Positions 35,099 to 43,668 of a stretch of 64,000 bases of DNA are shown here, one piece after another (positions within the stretch are counted from its first letter, which is position 1; each line of letters opens with the position of its first letter). Origin of the DNA: Xanthobacter autotrophicus (GTDB lineage Bacteria; Pseudomonadota; Alphaproteobacteria; Rhizobiales; Xanthobacteraceae); the NCBI RefSeq assembly GCF_005871085.1, contig NZ_VAUP01000038.1:62001-126000 (forward strand), written 5' to 3'. The position numbers and the translations under genes are program-made. The notes under the pieces are model-generated. The model saw only the letters and a program-made list of their open reading frames with translations, did not search any database and was not told the origin of the DNA.

Positions 35099-36052
35099 AT
35101 GCGTGATCCTTACGACGTCCTCGGCGTCTCCAAGACCGCCGACGAGGCCGAGATCAAGCGCGCCTATCGCAAGCTTGCGAAGAAGCTGCATCCCGACGCC
35201 AATGCGTCGGACCCCAAGGCCCAGGACCGTTTTGCGGAACTGAATACCGCGCACGAAATCCTTGAGGACAAGGAGAAGCGCGCTCAGTACGACCGCGGCG
35301 AGATCGATGCCGAGGGCAAGCCGAAAGCCCCCGAATTCACCGGCTTTCGCGGCGGTGGCCCGCGGCGCGGCCCCGGCGGCTTCTCCGGCTACGACGGTGA
35401 TACGATTTTCGAAAGCTTCTCCTTCGGTCCCGAGGGCGCGCGCCGTTCGTCCGGGCGCGGCGGCGGTGGCGGCTTCGAGGATATCGGCGACATTTTCGGC
35501 TTCGGCCGCCAGCGCCGCTCGGCCGGCGGCGGCTTTGCGCCCCAGCCCGGCGCGGACATGGAAATAACGCTCCCGGTCTCCTTCGAGGAGGCGGCCGAGG
35601 GGGCGTCCAAGCGCGTCGGCCTGCCCAACGGCAAACAGATCGACATCAAGATCGCCGCCGGCACCCGCGAGGGGCATCGCATGCGCCTGAAGGGGCAGGG
35701 CGAGCCGAGCGCCATGGGTGGCCCGCCGGGCGATGCCTATGTCACCATCTCCTACGCCCCCCATCCGATCTTCGAGCGGGACGGCGATGACCTGCGCCAG
35801 AACCTCGACGTCGCCCTTGCCGACGCGGTGCTGGGGGCCAAGGTTCGCGTGCCCACACTCAAGGGGGCGGTGGAGCTGGCTATTCCCGCCTGGACCTCCG
35901 GCGGGCGCACCTTCCGTCTGCGCGGCAAGGGCCTGCCCACCGCGACCGGCGGTCACGGTGATCTCCTGGTGCGCACCAATCTCGTCCTGCCCAAGGACAA
36001 GGACGAGGAGCTGGAAGCCATCATGAGGAAGCTGCGCGAGCAGGCGGACTGA
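35099..36052 (+). CDS. DnaJ-like co-chaperone (CbpA type)
   Basis: 317 residues. N-terminal J domain (DPYDVLGVSKTADEAEIKRA) with the HPD motif in KLHPDANASD, a Gly/Phe-rich linker (about 75-140) and a C-terminal DnaJ substrate domain. There is no cysteine zinc-finger, so it is CbpA/DnaJ class II rather than DnaJ. It would stimulate DnaK. GAGGTG precedes the ATG. Follows the surface-antigen gene by 122 bases. Confidence 0.9.
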   Translation: MRDPYDVLGVSKTADEAEIKRAYRKLAKKLHPDANASDPKAQDRFAELNTAHEILEDKEKRAQYDRGEIDAEGKPKAPEFTGFRGGGPRRGPGGFSGYDGDTIFESFSFGPEGARRSSGRGGGGGFEDIGDIFGFGRQRRSAGGGFAPQPGADMEITLPVSFEEAAEGASKRVGLPNGKQIDIKIAAGTREGHRMRLKGQGEPSAMGGPPGDAYVTISYAPHPIFERDGDDLRQNLDVALADAVLGAKVRVPTLKGAVELAIPAWTSGGRTFRLRGKGLPTATGGHGDLLVRTNLVLPKDKDEELEAIMRKLREQAD

Positions 36053-36211
36053 TTGCGGCGGCCGGATCATCGGCCGTCGAGCCCGCCTGCGCGGGGTCTG
36101 GGAGAGTGCTTGCGACCTTCATTCGTGGCCTACCGCGTTTAGGGGATGCCTGCCCGGGGCAGGCGGACGCATGATCCATGGGTTGCAACCTGGGTTCTCA
36201 GGAGGCGATCC

Positions 36212-37705
36212 ATGGCAAAGCCGACCTTGGACGACCAGCTCGCCGCCGAATATGCCGGCCTGTTCGCGTCCCTCGTCATCCGGCCCGAGCGCCGCGACGA
36301 GGTCCAGCGTGTCGCCGACCGCGTCCTGCGCCCCGCCAACCGCAAGCAGTACGAGACAGTGGAGGCTGCGACCTCCGTGCCTTGGTTCGTGGTGGCGATC
36401 ATCCACAATCTGGAGGCCGACATGGCCTTCTCGGCGCATCTGCACAATGGCGATCCGCTGACGGCCCGCACCGTCAACGTGCCCGCCGGCCGCCCGAAGA
36501 AGGCCCCCGCCGGCGGCGGAGTCTACAATTGGGTCGAGAGCGCCATCGACGCCCTGGCCTATGACGGGCTCGACACCTGGAGCACGTGGACCGTTCCTGG
36601 CATCGCCTACGCGCTGGAGCGCTACAACGGCTTCGGTTATCGCACTCGCTTTCCCTTCGTCAAAAGCCCCTACCTCTGGGGCTTCAGCAACGTCTACACG
36701 CGGGGCAAGTTCATCCGCGACGGTGTGTTTTCCCCGGACGCGGTGAGCCAGCAATGCGGCGGCATGACCCTTTTGTCCGCCCTCATGGACGAGGATGACA
36801 TCGCCAAGCGCCTCCTCTTCCAGCCGCCGCCGGACAGCGACGACGTGGCCAAGCCCACGCCGTTCCTTCCCGCCGATGGCAGTGTGTTGGAGTTCCCCGA
36901 CAATCCCCCCCGCTTTCCGGGCAAGTATCTGATGGAGAACACGGGCGACAAGGTCTCCGTCACGCGCCTGCAGAAGCGCCTTGCCGACATGGGCGCCTCG
37001 CCGGGAGCGCCCACTGGCACCTTCGACACCCCCACCAAATACGCGGTGCAGCTGTTTCAGGCGCGCTCCGTGGACCTCGACGGCGCGCCACTGGAGATCG
37101 ACGGCATCGTCGGTCCCATGACCTGGGGCGCGCTGTTCGGCCCCTTGTCCATCGAGAGCGAGTGGGTGAAGCCGCGCGTCGCCATCAAGAAGGCGGAGCG
37201 CACCCTGGCCTCGGCGGTCCTCGACGTGGCGTCAGACCAGATCGGGGTGAGGGAGATCCCCCCGAACAGCAATTGCGGCCGCGAGGTGGAGGCCTTTCTC
37301 GGCAGCGTCGGACTTGGCCGGGGCAACCCGTGGTGCATGGCCTTCGTCTATTGGTGCTTCGCCCAGGCGGCGCAGGACCTCGGCGTCGCCAACCGGGTGC
37401 CGCGTAGCGGTCACGTGCGCACCGCCTGGAAGGAAACCTCCGCCCGCACCTCCGGCGTGCGGGTGGTGACCGGGCGCGAGGCGCGGGTCGATCCCTCGCT
37501 GGTGACGCCGGGCATGGTGTTCTTCCTCGGCCTGTCGGGCAGCACCGGCCATGCTGGAATCGTTGCCGACAATATCAACGGCAAGCTCGTGACCATCGAG
37601 GGCAACACAAACCAGGACGGCGTGCGCGACGGCGGCGGCGTGTTCCGCCGCGTCGGTCGCAAGGTGACGGACGGTACGATCCTCGGCTTCGCGGCCTTCG
37701 GTTGA
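36212..37705 (+). CDS. Three-domain cell-wall hydrolase: lysozyme-like (COG5526) + PG-binding + CHAP
   Basis: 497 residues. Residues about 1-190 resemble the COG5526 lysozyme-family domain (VPWFVVAIIHNLEADMAFSA; WTVPGIAYALERYNGFGYR; SQQCGGMTLLSALM). Residues about 245-310 form a peptidoglycan-binding repeat (VTRLQKRLADMG ... EIDGIVGPMTWGALFG). Residues about 340-490 are a CHAP-like amidase with Cys in RGNPWCMAFVYWCFAQ and His in STGHAGIVADN. No signal peptide or membrane helix is visible. Perfect AGGAGG ribosome site. Exit route is unknown; phage- or GTA-related origin is possible but nothing phage-like adjoins. Confidence 0.8.
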   Translation: MAKPTLDDQLAAEYAGLFASLVIRPERRDEVQRVADRVLRPANRKQYETVEAATSVPWFVVAIIHNLEADMAFSAHLHNGDPLTARTVNVPAGRPKKAPAGGGVYNWVESAIDALAYDGLDTWSTWTVPGIAYALERYNGFGYRTRFPFVKSPYLWGFSNVYTRGKFIRDGVFSPDAVSQQCGGMTLLSALMDEDDIAKRLLFQPPPDSDDVAKPTPFLPADGSVLEFPDNPPRFPGKYLMENTGDKVSVTRLQKRLADMGASPGAPTGTFDTPTKYAVQLFQARSVDLDGAPLEIDGIVGPMTWGALFGPLSIESEWVKPRVAIKKAERTLASAVLDVASDQIGVREIPPNSNCGREVEAFLGSVGLGRGNPWCMAFVYWCFAQAAQDLGVANRVPRSGHVRTAWKETSARTSGVRVVTGREARVDPSLVTPGMVFFLGLSGSTGHAGIVADNINGKLVTIEGNTNQDGVRDGGGVFRRVGRKVTDGTILGFAAFG

Positions 37706-37830
37706 GGGCGGGGCCCTGGCCTGATCGGCATCAAGGGACAGGGCGGGGCTACCTCACCTTTTGGCCGACTTTCCACGCGCTCCGGCGCCCTCTAAAGTCC
37801 GCGTCCGAAAAAGGACAAGGAAGCGCGCCC

Positions 37831-38283
37831 ATGTTTCTCGAGCTGCAGAACCTCTATTTCGAAGACCTGACCCTGGGCCGCATCGAGCGCATGTCCAAGA
37901 CCGTGTCGTCCTCGGATATCGTCGGTTTCGCCGAGCTGACAGGTGACCGCAACCCCATCCACCTCTCCCAGCATTTCGCCGCCAAGACCCCATTCGGCGG
38001 CCGCATCGCCCACGGTCTCTACACGGCGAGCCTGATTTCCGCCGTGCTCGGCACCCGCCTGCCCGGTCCTGGCGCCATCTACATCTCCCAGACCCTGAAC
38101 TTCCGGGCCCCGGTGCGCATCGACGATACCGTGGACGTGGAAGTGAAGGTGGTGGAACTGATTCCCGAGCGGTTCCGTGCCCGGCTGTCGTGCGTTTGCA
38201 GTGTGAAGGGCGAGGTGGTGCTGGACGGAGAGGCGCTGGTGAAGGTGCCGTCCTCCGGCGTGCAGAAGGTTGCGTCGGCCTGA
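37831..38283 (+). CDS. MaoC-family dehydratase
   Basis: 150-residue hot-dog fold enoyl-CoA hydratase of the MaoC/PhaJ type. The hydratase signature is visible as GDRNPIHLSQHFAAKTPFGG followed by RIAHGLYTASLIS, giving the catalytic Asp and His. It hydrates trans-2-enoyl-CoA, feeding fatty-acid or polyhydroxyalkanoate metabolism; the precise substrate is uncertain. ATG 37831 follows AAGGAAG. 42 bases upstream of the polyphosphate kinase gene, likely co-transcribed. Confidence 0.87.
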   Translation: MFLELQNLYFEDLTLGRIERMSKTVSSSDIVGFAELTGDRNPIHLSQHFAAKTPFGGRIAHGLYTASLISAVLGTRLPGPGAIYISQTLNFRAPVRIDDTVDVEVKVVELIPERFRARLSCVCSVKGEVVLDGEALVKVPSSGVQKVASA

Positions 38284-38325
38284 GGTGTCGGCCACGCTGC
38301 CCTTCTTGAGGACAAGGAGGGCGGC

Positions 38326-39813
38326 ATGTTCGAATCGGCTACGTTTGAGCATCGGCTGGACAAGGCCGCCTTCAAGGCGCTGGAGCCCAGCCTGCGCGAA
38401 GACCTCCTCAATGCCCAGTTCGCCCTCATCGAGGCGAAGCGGCGCAGCCTGATCGTGCTGATCCACGGTCCTGACGGCGCCGGAAAGGGTGCAGTGCTCA
38501 ACCGGCTCTACAGCTGGCTCGACGTGCGCAAGGTGCAGACGCTCACCTTCGAGATGCCCTGCGCCGAAGAAGACCGCCCGCCCATGTGGAAATACTGGCG
38601 CGAACTGCCGCCGTTCGGCCAGATCGGCGTCATGCTCGGCTCCTGGTACCACGCGCCTTTGTGCAAGCGGGCGCTGGGCACCATGGGGCGGGCCGATTTC
38701 ATGGCCTCCCTCGACGAGATGGAGCGCTTCGAGAGCATGCTCCACGCCGAGGGCGTGAGCCTGCTGAAGATCTGGCTCTATCTGGACGGGGACGAGGCCC
38801 GGCGCCGGCTCAAGGCCCTGAGCAAGGGCGACTACCAGCGCCCCATCGTGCGCGAATGGGCCGAGATCGAGGGTGCCGCCGCCCGCAAGCGGCTGCATCT
38901 GGCGTCCGAGGAGGCCGCCCGCGCCACCTCCACGGAAATCGCCCCCTGGCATGTGGTGCCGGCCGCCGACACCGAATATTGCGACGCCATGGTGGGCAGC
39001 CTGCTGCTGGAGAAGCTGCGCGCCATGGCGGCGGAGCCGGAGCCCGCGCCGCTGCCCCTGCCGCCCAATCCCACCCACGTGCCGAGCCTGCTGCCCCCCT
39101 TCTCCATCCTCTCCACCCTCGACATGTCGCGCAGCCTGCCGGAGGCGGAATACGACCGCGAGTTGGCCCATGCGCAGAGCCGCATCACCCGCCTCACCAA
39201 CGCGCCGGCCTTCGCCGGCTCCGGGCTGGTGATCGCGTTCGAGGGCTCGGACGCGGCGGGCAAGAGTTCCACCATCATGCGCCTGCGCCGGGCGCTGGAC
39301 CCGCGTCGGTTCCGCGTCCATCCCATCGCCGCGCCCACCGACGAGGAGCAGGCGCGGCCCTATCTGTGGCGGTTCTGGCGGCACATTCCCACCCACGGGC
39401 GCACGGCCATCTTCGACCGCTCCTGGTACGGCCGGGTGCTGGTGGAACGCGTCGAGGGCCTTTGCGGCCCGGACGACTGGGGCCGGGCCTATGGCGAGAT
39501 CAACGACTTCGAGGCCCAGCTCACCCGCGCCGGCTATGTGGTGGTGAAGTTCTGGCTGGCCATCAGCCAGGACGAGCAGGCCCGCCGCTTCGAGGAGCGC
39601 GAAAAGATCGCCTACAAGCGCTTCAAGCTGACCCCCGAAGACTGGCGCAACCGCGAGAAATGGCCGCTCTACGAGGCGGCGGTGACGGAGATGGTGGACC
39701 GCACTTCCACCCGCGAGGCGCCGTGGACGCTGGTGGAGGCGGAGGACAAGCACTTCGCCCGGGTGAAGGTGCTGAAAACCATCGCCGACCGGCTGGAGGC
39801 GGCGCTGGCCTGA
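38326..39813 (+). CDS. pap: Polyphosphate:AMP phosphotransferase (two-domain PPK2)
   Basis: 495 residues made of two tandem PPK2 domains, as in polyphosphate:AMP phosphotransferases that turn AMP into ADP using polyphosphate. N-domain Walker A HGPDGAGKG (about residue 48); C-domain Walker A FEGSDAAGKSS (about 305) and Walker B FDRSWYGRVLVERVEG. In the N-domain the equivalent of DRSWY is LGSWY, so the Asp-Arg pair is lost and only the C-domain should be catalytic. Linked to the MaoC gene upstream. Cytosolic. Confidence 0.9.
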   Translation: MFESATFEHRLDKAAFKALEPSLREDLLNAQFALIEAKRRSLIVLIHGPDGAGKGAVLNRLYSWLDVRKVQTLTFEMPCAEEDRPPMWKYWRELPPFGQIGVMLGSWYHAPLCKRALGTMGRADFMASLDEMERFESMLHAEGVSLLKIWLYLDGDEARRRLKALSKGDYQRPIVREWAEIEGAAARKRLHLASEEAARATSTEIAPWHVVPAADTEYCDAMVGSLLLEKLRAMAAEPEPAPLPLPPNPTHVPSLLPPFSILSTLDMSRSLPEAEYDRELAHAQSRITRLTNAPAFAGSGLVIAFEGSDAAGKSSTIMRLRRALDPRRFRVHPIAAPTDEEQARPYLWRFWRHIPTHGRTAIFDRSWYGRVLVERVEGLCGPDDWGRAYGEINDFEAQLTRAGYVVVKFWLAISQDEQARRFEEREKIAYKRFKLTPEDWRNREKWPLYEAAVTEMVDRTSTREAPWTLVEAEDKHFARVKVLKTIADRLEAALA

Positions 39814-39832
39814 AGCGCCGGCCGCGCTTCAG
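39810..39832. terminator. Palindrome covering both stop codons of convergent genes
   Basis: CTGAAGCGC-CGGCC-GCGCTTCAG, 9-base perfect stem. It includes the TGA of the PPK2 gene and the stop of the convergent MBL hydrolase. No T run on either side, so it may be a weak bidirectional terminator or 3' end protector. Confidence 0.5.
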
Positions 39833-40821
39833 CTGGGTGTCCGCCACACCTCGCCGGGATGAAGTGCCAGGAAGCGCTCTTGAGCAATGCCGGCGCCATG
39901 CAGCGCCTCGGAGAGCGCGTGCTTCGGCGCGTCCTGCGCCTCGTCGGTGAGGCGGAAGGTGCCCCAGTGGATGCCGAGGCCCTGCTCCGCCCCGGTATCC
40001 TCCAGGATGCGGACGGCCTCGTCCGGATTGGTGTGCTGGGGCGCCATGAACCAGCGCGGCTCGTAGGCGCCGATGGGGATGAAGGCGAGGCGCGGCGGCC
40101 CGAAGGCGCGGCGCACCGCGCGGAAGATCTCGCCGGTGCCATAGCCCGTATCGCCGGCGAAATAGATCACGCCCTCCGGCGTTTCCAGCACGAACCCGCC
40201 CCACAGGGCGAAACGGCGATCCTTCAGGCTGCGCGCCGACCAGTGGTTGGCGGGGTGGATGATCGCGTCCACACCCGCGCTCAACGCGAAGCGATCCCCC
40301 CAGTCACCGGTGGCCATGGCCAGGTCCGGCAGCTTGCGGCGGATGGTGGCGTCGTTGCCAAGGGGGGCGATGAGCCGTGGGCGATGCGCCCGCGCCAGCC
40401 GGCCGAGGGTCGGCAGGTCGAGATGGTCATAATGGTTGTGGCTGAGCAGGACCGCATGGATCTGCGGCAGTGCCTCGAACGGAATCCCCGGCGGATTGAA
40501 CCGCTTCGGCCCGACGAAGGGCAGCGGGCTCGCGCGCTCGGACCAGACCGGATCGGTGAGGATGTTGAGCCCCGCCACCTGGATCAGCACGCTCGCATGC
40601 CCGACCATGCTCACCCGGATGCCGGACGTGACCTCGTCCGGGGGCGTGTCGGTGCCCGTAGGCAGGGCCGGCACGGCCGGCCAGGCACCGCGTTCCGTGC
40701 GCCGTTTGCGCCAGCGCATCAGGTCGCGCGCGGACTTGTCGGTGGAGGGGTGATCCGGGTTGAAGAAGCGCGTGCCGTCGAAATGGTCCGAGGGCGCGCC
40801 ACGATGGTAGGGGCGGGGCAT
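39829..40821 (-). CDS. MBL-fold hydrolase (NAPE-PLD/RomA-like)
   Basis: 330-residue metallo-beta-lactamase-fold enzyme. The metal motif is LLSHNHYDHLDLP, followed by HWSARSLKDRRFALWGGFVL and FAGDTGYGTGEIF; these blocks and the start (HFDGTRFFNPD) are characteristic of the N-acyl-phosphatidylethanolamine phospholipase D-like/RomA group. Possibly acts on membrane lipids; the bacterial substrate is unknown. No signal peptide. Convergent with the PPK2 gene. Confidence 0.86.
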   Translation of the reverse strand: MPRPYHRGAPSDHFDGTRFFNPDHPSTDKSARDLMRWRKRRTERGAWPAVPALPTGTDTPPDEVTSGIRVSMVGHASVLIQVAGLNILTDPVWSERASPLPFVGPKRFNPPGIPFEALPQIHAVLLSHNHYDHLDLPTLGRLARAHRPRLIAPLGNDATIRRKLPDLAMATGDWGDRFALSAGVDAIIHPANHWSARSLKDRRFALWGGFVLETPEGVIYFAGDTGYGTGEIFRAVRRAFGPPRLAFIPIGAYEPRWFMAPQHTNPDEAVRILEDTGAEQGLGIHWGTFRLTDEAQDAPKHALSEALHGAGIAQERFLALHPGEVWRTPS

Positions 40822-40936
40822 CGGCTGTTTATATCAGCGTGCGCCGGCAAGGTCCTGTGCCGCCCGTCGCGGAGTGCACCGTCCTGGGCCTGGAACGGCG
40901 CCGCTAAACCTGCCGCCGCATCTACGGTTCCGCGGA

Positions 40937-41011
40937 TGGCTGGGGCGCCTGGATTCGAACCAGGGAATGGGGGAATCAAAATCCCCTGCCTTACCACTTG
41001 GCTACGCCCCA
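40937..41011 (-). tRNA. tRNA-Gln (anticodon TTG)
   Basis: On the minus strand, 7-base acceptor stem TGGGGCG/CGCCCCA, D arm GCCAAGTGGTAAGGC, anticodon stem GGGGA/TCCCC around loop TTTTGAT (anticodon TTG), T arm CCTGG-TTCGAAT-CCAGG, discriminator G and an encoded CCA tail at 40937-40939. The sequence closely parallels E. coli tRNA-Gln. Confidence 0.97.
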
Positions 41012-41190
41012 ACACGGCGGCGGACCATATAGCCGCGTGATGGGCTTCTGTCCAACGCTGCTCCGCTGGTCTTGCCCCAATGTCGCTATGCCGAAGTGTG
41101 CGGCGTGCTACATCTTCATGGTGAGGTCGATTCCGGCTTCACGTCGCAAAGGCCTGCGCGTCCCGGCGCAGCATTTCTGGAGGCCGCGCA

Positions 41191-41556
41191 ATGTCGTTGC
41201 GCATCGCGTTCTTCTGCGTTGCCCTGGCCGCAACGCTTCCGGCATCCGCCGCCCTCGCCCAGGCCACCGCAACGCCACCGACCCAGACCGCCCCTGCGGC
41301 CAACGCTCCGGCGCCCAAGCCGGGGACGGTCGCGCCGGCAACCACCACTGCCGCGCCCACCCCTTCGGCGCCCTCGGCCACGAAGCCGGCTGCCCCCAAG
41401 GCGACCACTCCTGCCCAGACCGCCGCGCACCAGCGACAGACGACCTGCGGGGCGGAGTGGCGTGCCGCCAAGGCGGCCGGGAAGCTACCCGCCGGCCAGA
41501 AGTGGCCTCAGTTCTGGAGCGCTTGCAACAAGCGCCTCAAGGCCCAGGGCAAATAG
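41191..41556 (+). CDS. Secreted Pro/Ala/Thr-rich small protein with PsiF-like C-terminus
   Basis: 121 residues. Signal peptide MSLRIAFFCVALAATLPASA, cut near ALAQA. A low-complexity Ala/Pro/Thr linker (about 25-80) leads to a compact C-terminal module TTCGAEWRAAKAAGKLP then GQKWPQFWSACNKRLKAQGK, with two cysteines probably forming a disulfide. This C-x(12-)-W-x2-F-x3-C module is common in rhizobial periplasmic proteins of unknown role. GGAGG ribosome site. Single gene after tRNA-Gln. Confidence 0.75.
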   Translation: MSLRIAFFCVALAATLPASAALAQATATPPTQTAPAANAPAPKPGTVAPATTTAAPTPSAPSATKPAAPKATTPAQTAAHQRQTTCGAEWRAAKAAGKLPAGQKWPQFWSACNKRLKAQGK

Positions 41557-41583
41557 CGGAAGGCACGCGGCCAATTCAGGCAA

Positions 41584-41603
41584 GGCGCCCGCTTCCGGGC
41601 GCC
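41584..41603. terminator. GC-rich hairpin between convergent genes
   Basis: GGCGCCCG-CTTC-CGGGCGCC, 8-base perfect stem in the 51-base gap between the secreted protein and the enoyl-CoA hydratase stop. No T run; probably a weak terminator for either side. Confidence 0.4.
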
Positions 41604-41607
41604 GCCC

Positions 41608-42390
41608 TCAGCTTCCGGAGAAGCGCGGCGCGCGCTTCTCGGCGAAGGCCAGTCGGCCTTCGCGATAATCGGCGCTGGCATTGGCTGCGGCCGTGGCACG
41701 GCGGGCCTCGCCCAGCAGCGCCTGCGCCCCCGTCTCGGCGGCGCGGATGGCGAGCTTGGCGGCTTTCAGGGTCAGCGGCGCGTTCTCCGCAATGCGATGG
41801 AGTGTGCGTTCGGCCGTGGCTTCCGCCTCGGCGGCGGGAATGAGCACGTCCACCGCGCCGATGGCATGCGCGCGCGCCGCGGTCAGCCGTTCTGCAGTGA
41901 AGAACAGGTGGCGTGCGCCCTGGCTGCCAAACACCCTAAGGGCCCGCGCCATGCCGCGCGGATCGTATCCAAGGCCCAGGCGGGCAGCCGGAATGGCGAA
42001 GAAGGCGTCATCGGCGGCGATCCGCATGTCGCAACTCGCCGCCAGCGCCGCGCCGGCCCCCACGCAGGCCCCCTTCACCAGGGCGATGGTGGGACAGGCC
42101 AGTCCCTCGATGGCCGAGCAGGCCAACTCCACCAGGTCGTCATAGCTCTGCGCGCCGGAGGCGTCGGAGCGGGCGGTGTCGAAGTCCGATATGTCGGCGC
42201 CACCGGAAAAGGCGAGGTCACCCTCGCCGCGCAGCACCGCAACCCGGATGTCGCTGCGATGGGCGGCCTCCTGCGCGAAGGCGATCAGGGCCCGCCACAT
42301 GGTGCTGGAAATGGCGTTGCGCCGCTCCGGATTGGTCAGCACAAGGCGGGCGATGCCGCCCTCGACGGAAATGGCGATGCTGCCAGCCAC
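41608..42390 (-). CDS. Enoyl-CoA hydratase/isomerase family protein
   Basis: 260-residue crotonase-fold enzyme. Typical blocks: LVLTNPERRNAISSTMW, LAFSGGADISDF (oxyanion hole), KGACVGAGAALAASCDMRIA (second oxyanion residue) and the C-terminal ADYREGRLAFAEKRAPRFSG. The second catalytic Glu position in the segment AAARLGLGYDPRGMA appears not to hold the usual Glu, so the reaction may differ from hydration. Substrate unknown. Single gene with a 507-base upstream region. Confidence 0.84.
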   Translation of the reverse strand: MAGSIAISVEGGIARLVLTNPERRNAISSTMWRALIAFAQEAAHRSDIRVAVLRGEGDLAFSGGADISDFDTARSDASGAQSYDDLVELACSAIEGLACPTIALVKGACVGAGAALAASCDMRIAADDAFFAIPAARLGLGYDPRGMARALRVFGSQGARHLFFTAERLTAARAHAIGAVDVLIPAAEAEATAERTLHRIAENAPLTLKAAKLAIRAAETGAQALLGEARRATAAANASADYREGRLAFAEKRAPRFSGS

Positions 42391-42897
42391 GCGTCCCTCC
42401 CCCAGGCTCTCTCCGAGCCATGGTGCTCGAAGTCGTCTTGCTCGCAGCGACCTTGCCCTGCCCTGTCGTGTCTATGCGGAACGGCAGGAAGAGGGAAGTT
42501 GCCACATGCAGGGTTCCGCCGGCATCGGGGCTAACTTTCGGCGCAGAAGGCCGCAGAAGGCCGAGGAACGCGCGCGGCGCCTTTCGATCAGGATCGAGGC
42601 GCGGGGTTCCGGGGCGGCGCATGAAGCGCCACCCCGTCCCCTACGGGCGCCGGTCAGGGCTTGGCACCCGAAGCTTGATGCTCTGAAGCCACATTGAATC
42701 GGTCCGATCCGGCCAATCGGGCTGGAGGTAGCTTATTCGTGATGTGACACTTGCTCTTGTGTGACCTTGGAAAAAAGCAGTTTCAAGAAAAAAATGAGAC
42801 GGCGGCCGACAAAGCCCGTTATCGGTAACCGCGTCCGCGCATATTGCTAAATGAATGGTTGTAGCGCGGGTTGCGCTCCCGCACTCCCGAGCGGTCT
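42391..42897. other. Gene-free region
   Basis: No supported gene. Holds the promoter side of the enoyl-CoA hydratase gene and the 3' flank of the TIGR02186 gene. It contains a bulged hairpin at 42577-42602 (GCGCCTTTCGATC facing GATCGAGGCGC) and a less GC-rich section (42730-42800) with runs of A. The A-rich part is a possible promoter or small RNA site, but nothing can be assigned. Confidence 0.4.
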
Positions 42898-43668
42898 TCA
42901 GTCGCGACGGAACAACAGGTTGCCGACAAAGCCCACCACGAGACTACCCAATGCAACCGCGAGACCGTACAACCAACCATCGCTCTGGGAGAATTCTGCG
43001 ATTTTTTGCTCGAAACCGGTTTTGTTCACATCGAAACTGGAAAGTTCCGTAGCGGAAACAGTCCCGTTTTGGAAGACCTTGACCGCGACCGTGTAGCGCC
43101 CCAGCGGTGCCGTCCCCGGAATGCCCACTTCCGCGCGAAAAACGCGCGGCGCGAGGAAGGCGACGCCCTGAGGGTCTTCGCGATAGACGCCTTGGGCGGT
43201 CTGGATCCGCAGGAAGGCGGTGCGGAAGGGGTCGCTTGGCACCACATCCGCAAAGTCCGGTCCCACGCGCTGGACCAGGATGTTGTAGTTGAGGCCGATC
43301 TGCTCGACCCGCAGCGTTTCCGGGCTGGCGATCTGGGTGGTGGGTCGGCTGGAGAGCACGGCGAGGAATGCCGGGGCCTCCACGAAGGTGCGGCTGTCCG
43401 AATTGACCCACAGGCCGAGCACCCGCGACTTGCGCCAGGTGGTGAAGCTCTCACCCGGCCCGCGCACGGTCACCACCACATCGATGGCGCCATCATCGCC
43501 ATTCCGGGCCTCGGCCACGCCGAAAACCACCAGCTCCGCGCCGGTGAAGCTCGACGTGATCCGCACCTGGGGCTGCGAGACCGACACCACCAGCCGGTCG
43601 GCCCGCGCCGGCATCACGGCAAACGCGCTCAGCAGGACGAGAAGCGCCGCGCCGCTCCATGTCTTCAC
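42898..43668 (-). CDS. TIGR02186 family transmembrane protein
   Basis: 256 residues: signal peptide (WSGAALLVLLSAFAVMPARA), a periplasmic beta-rich domain (DRLVVSVSQPQVRITSSFTG, ELVVFGVAEARNG) and a single C-terminal membrane helix (GWLYGLAVALGSLVVGFVGN) with a short basic tail. Matches TIGR02186, unknown function, found beside TauE/SafE permeases in Rhizobiales. The GTG start at 43668 overlaps the TGA of the TSUP gene as GTGA, with GGAGG upstream. Probably an accessory to that transporter. Confidence 0.84.
   Translation of the reverse strand: MKTWSGAALLVLLSAFAVMPARADRLVVSVSQPQVRITSSFTGAELVVFGVAEARNGDDGAIDVVVTVRGPGESFTTWRKSRVLGLWVNSDSRTFVEAPAFLAVLSSRPTTQIASPETLRVEQIGLNYNILVQRVGPDFADVVPSDPFRTAFLRIQTAQGVYREDPQGVAFLAPRVFRAEVGIPGTAPLGRYTVAVKVFQNGTVSATELSSFDVNKTGFEQKIAEFSQSDGWLYGLAVALGSLVVGFVGNLLFRRD

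Noticed and set aside
41191-41556. CRISPR-like or minisatellite repeat in the Ala/Pro/Thr-rich linker
   Set aside because: The repetition is at the amino-acid level; the DNA lacks regular repeat units and spacers.
42577-42602. Bulged hairpin considered as a small RNA terminator
   Set aside because: No T run and no promoter upstream could be defined; left as a note in the gene-free region.
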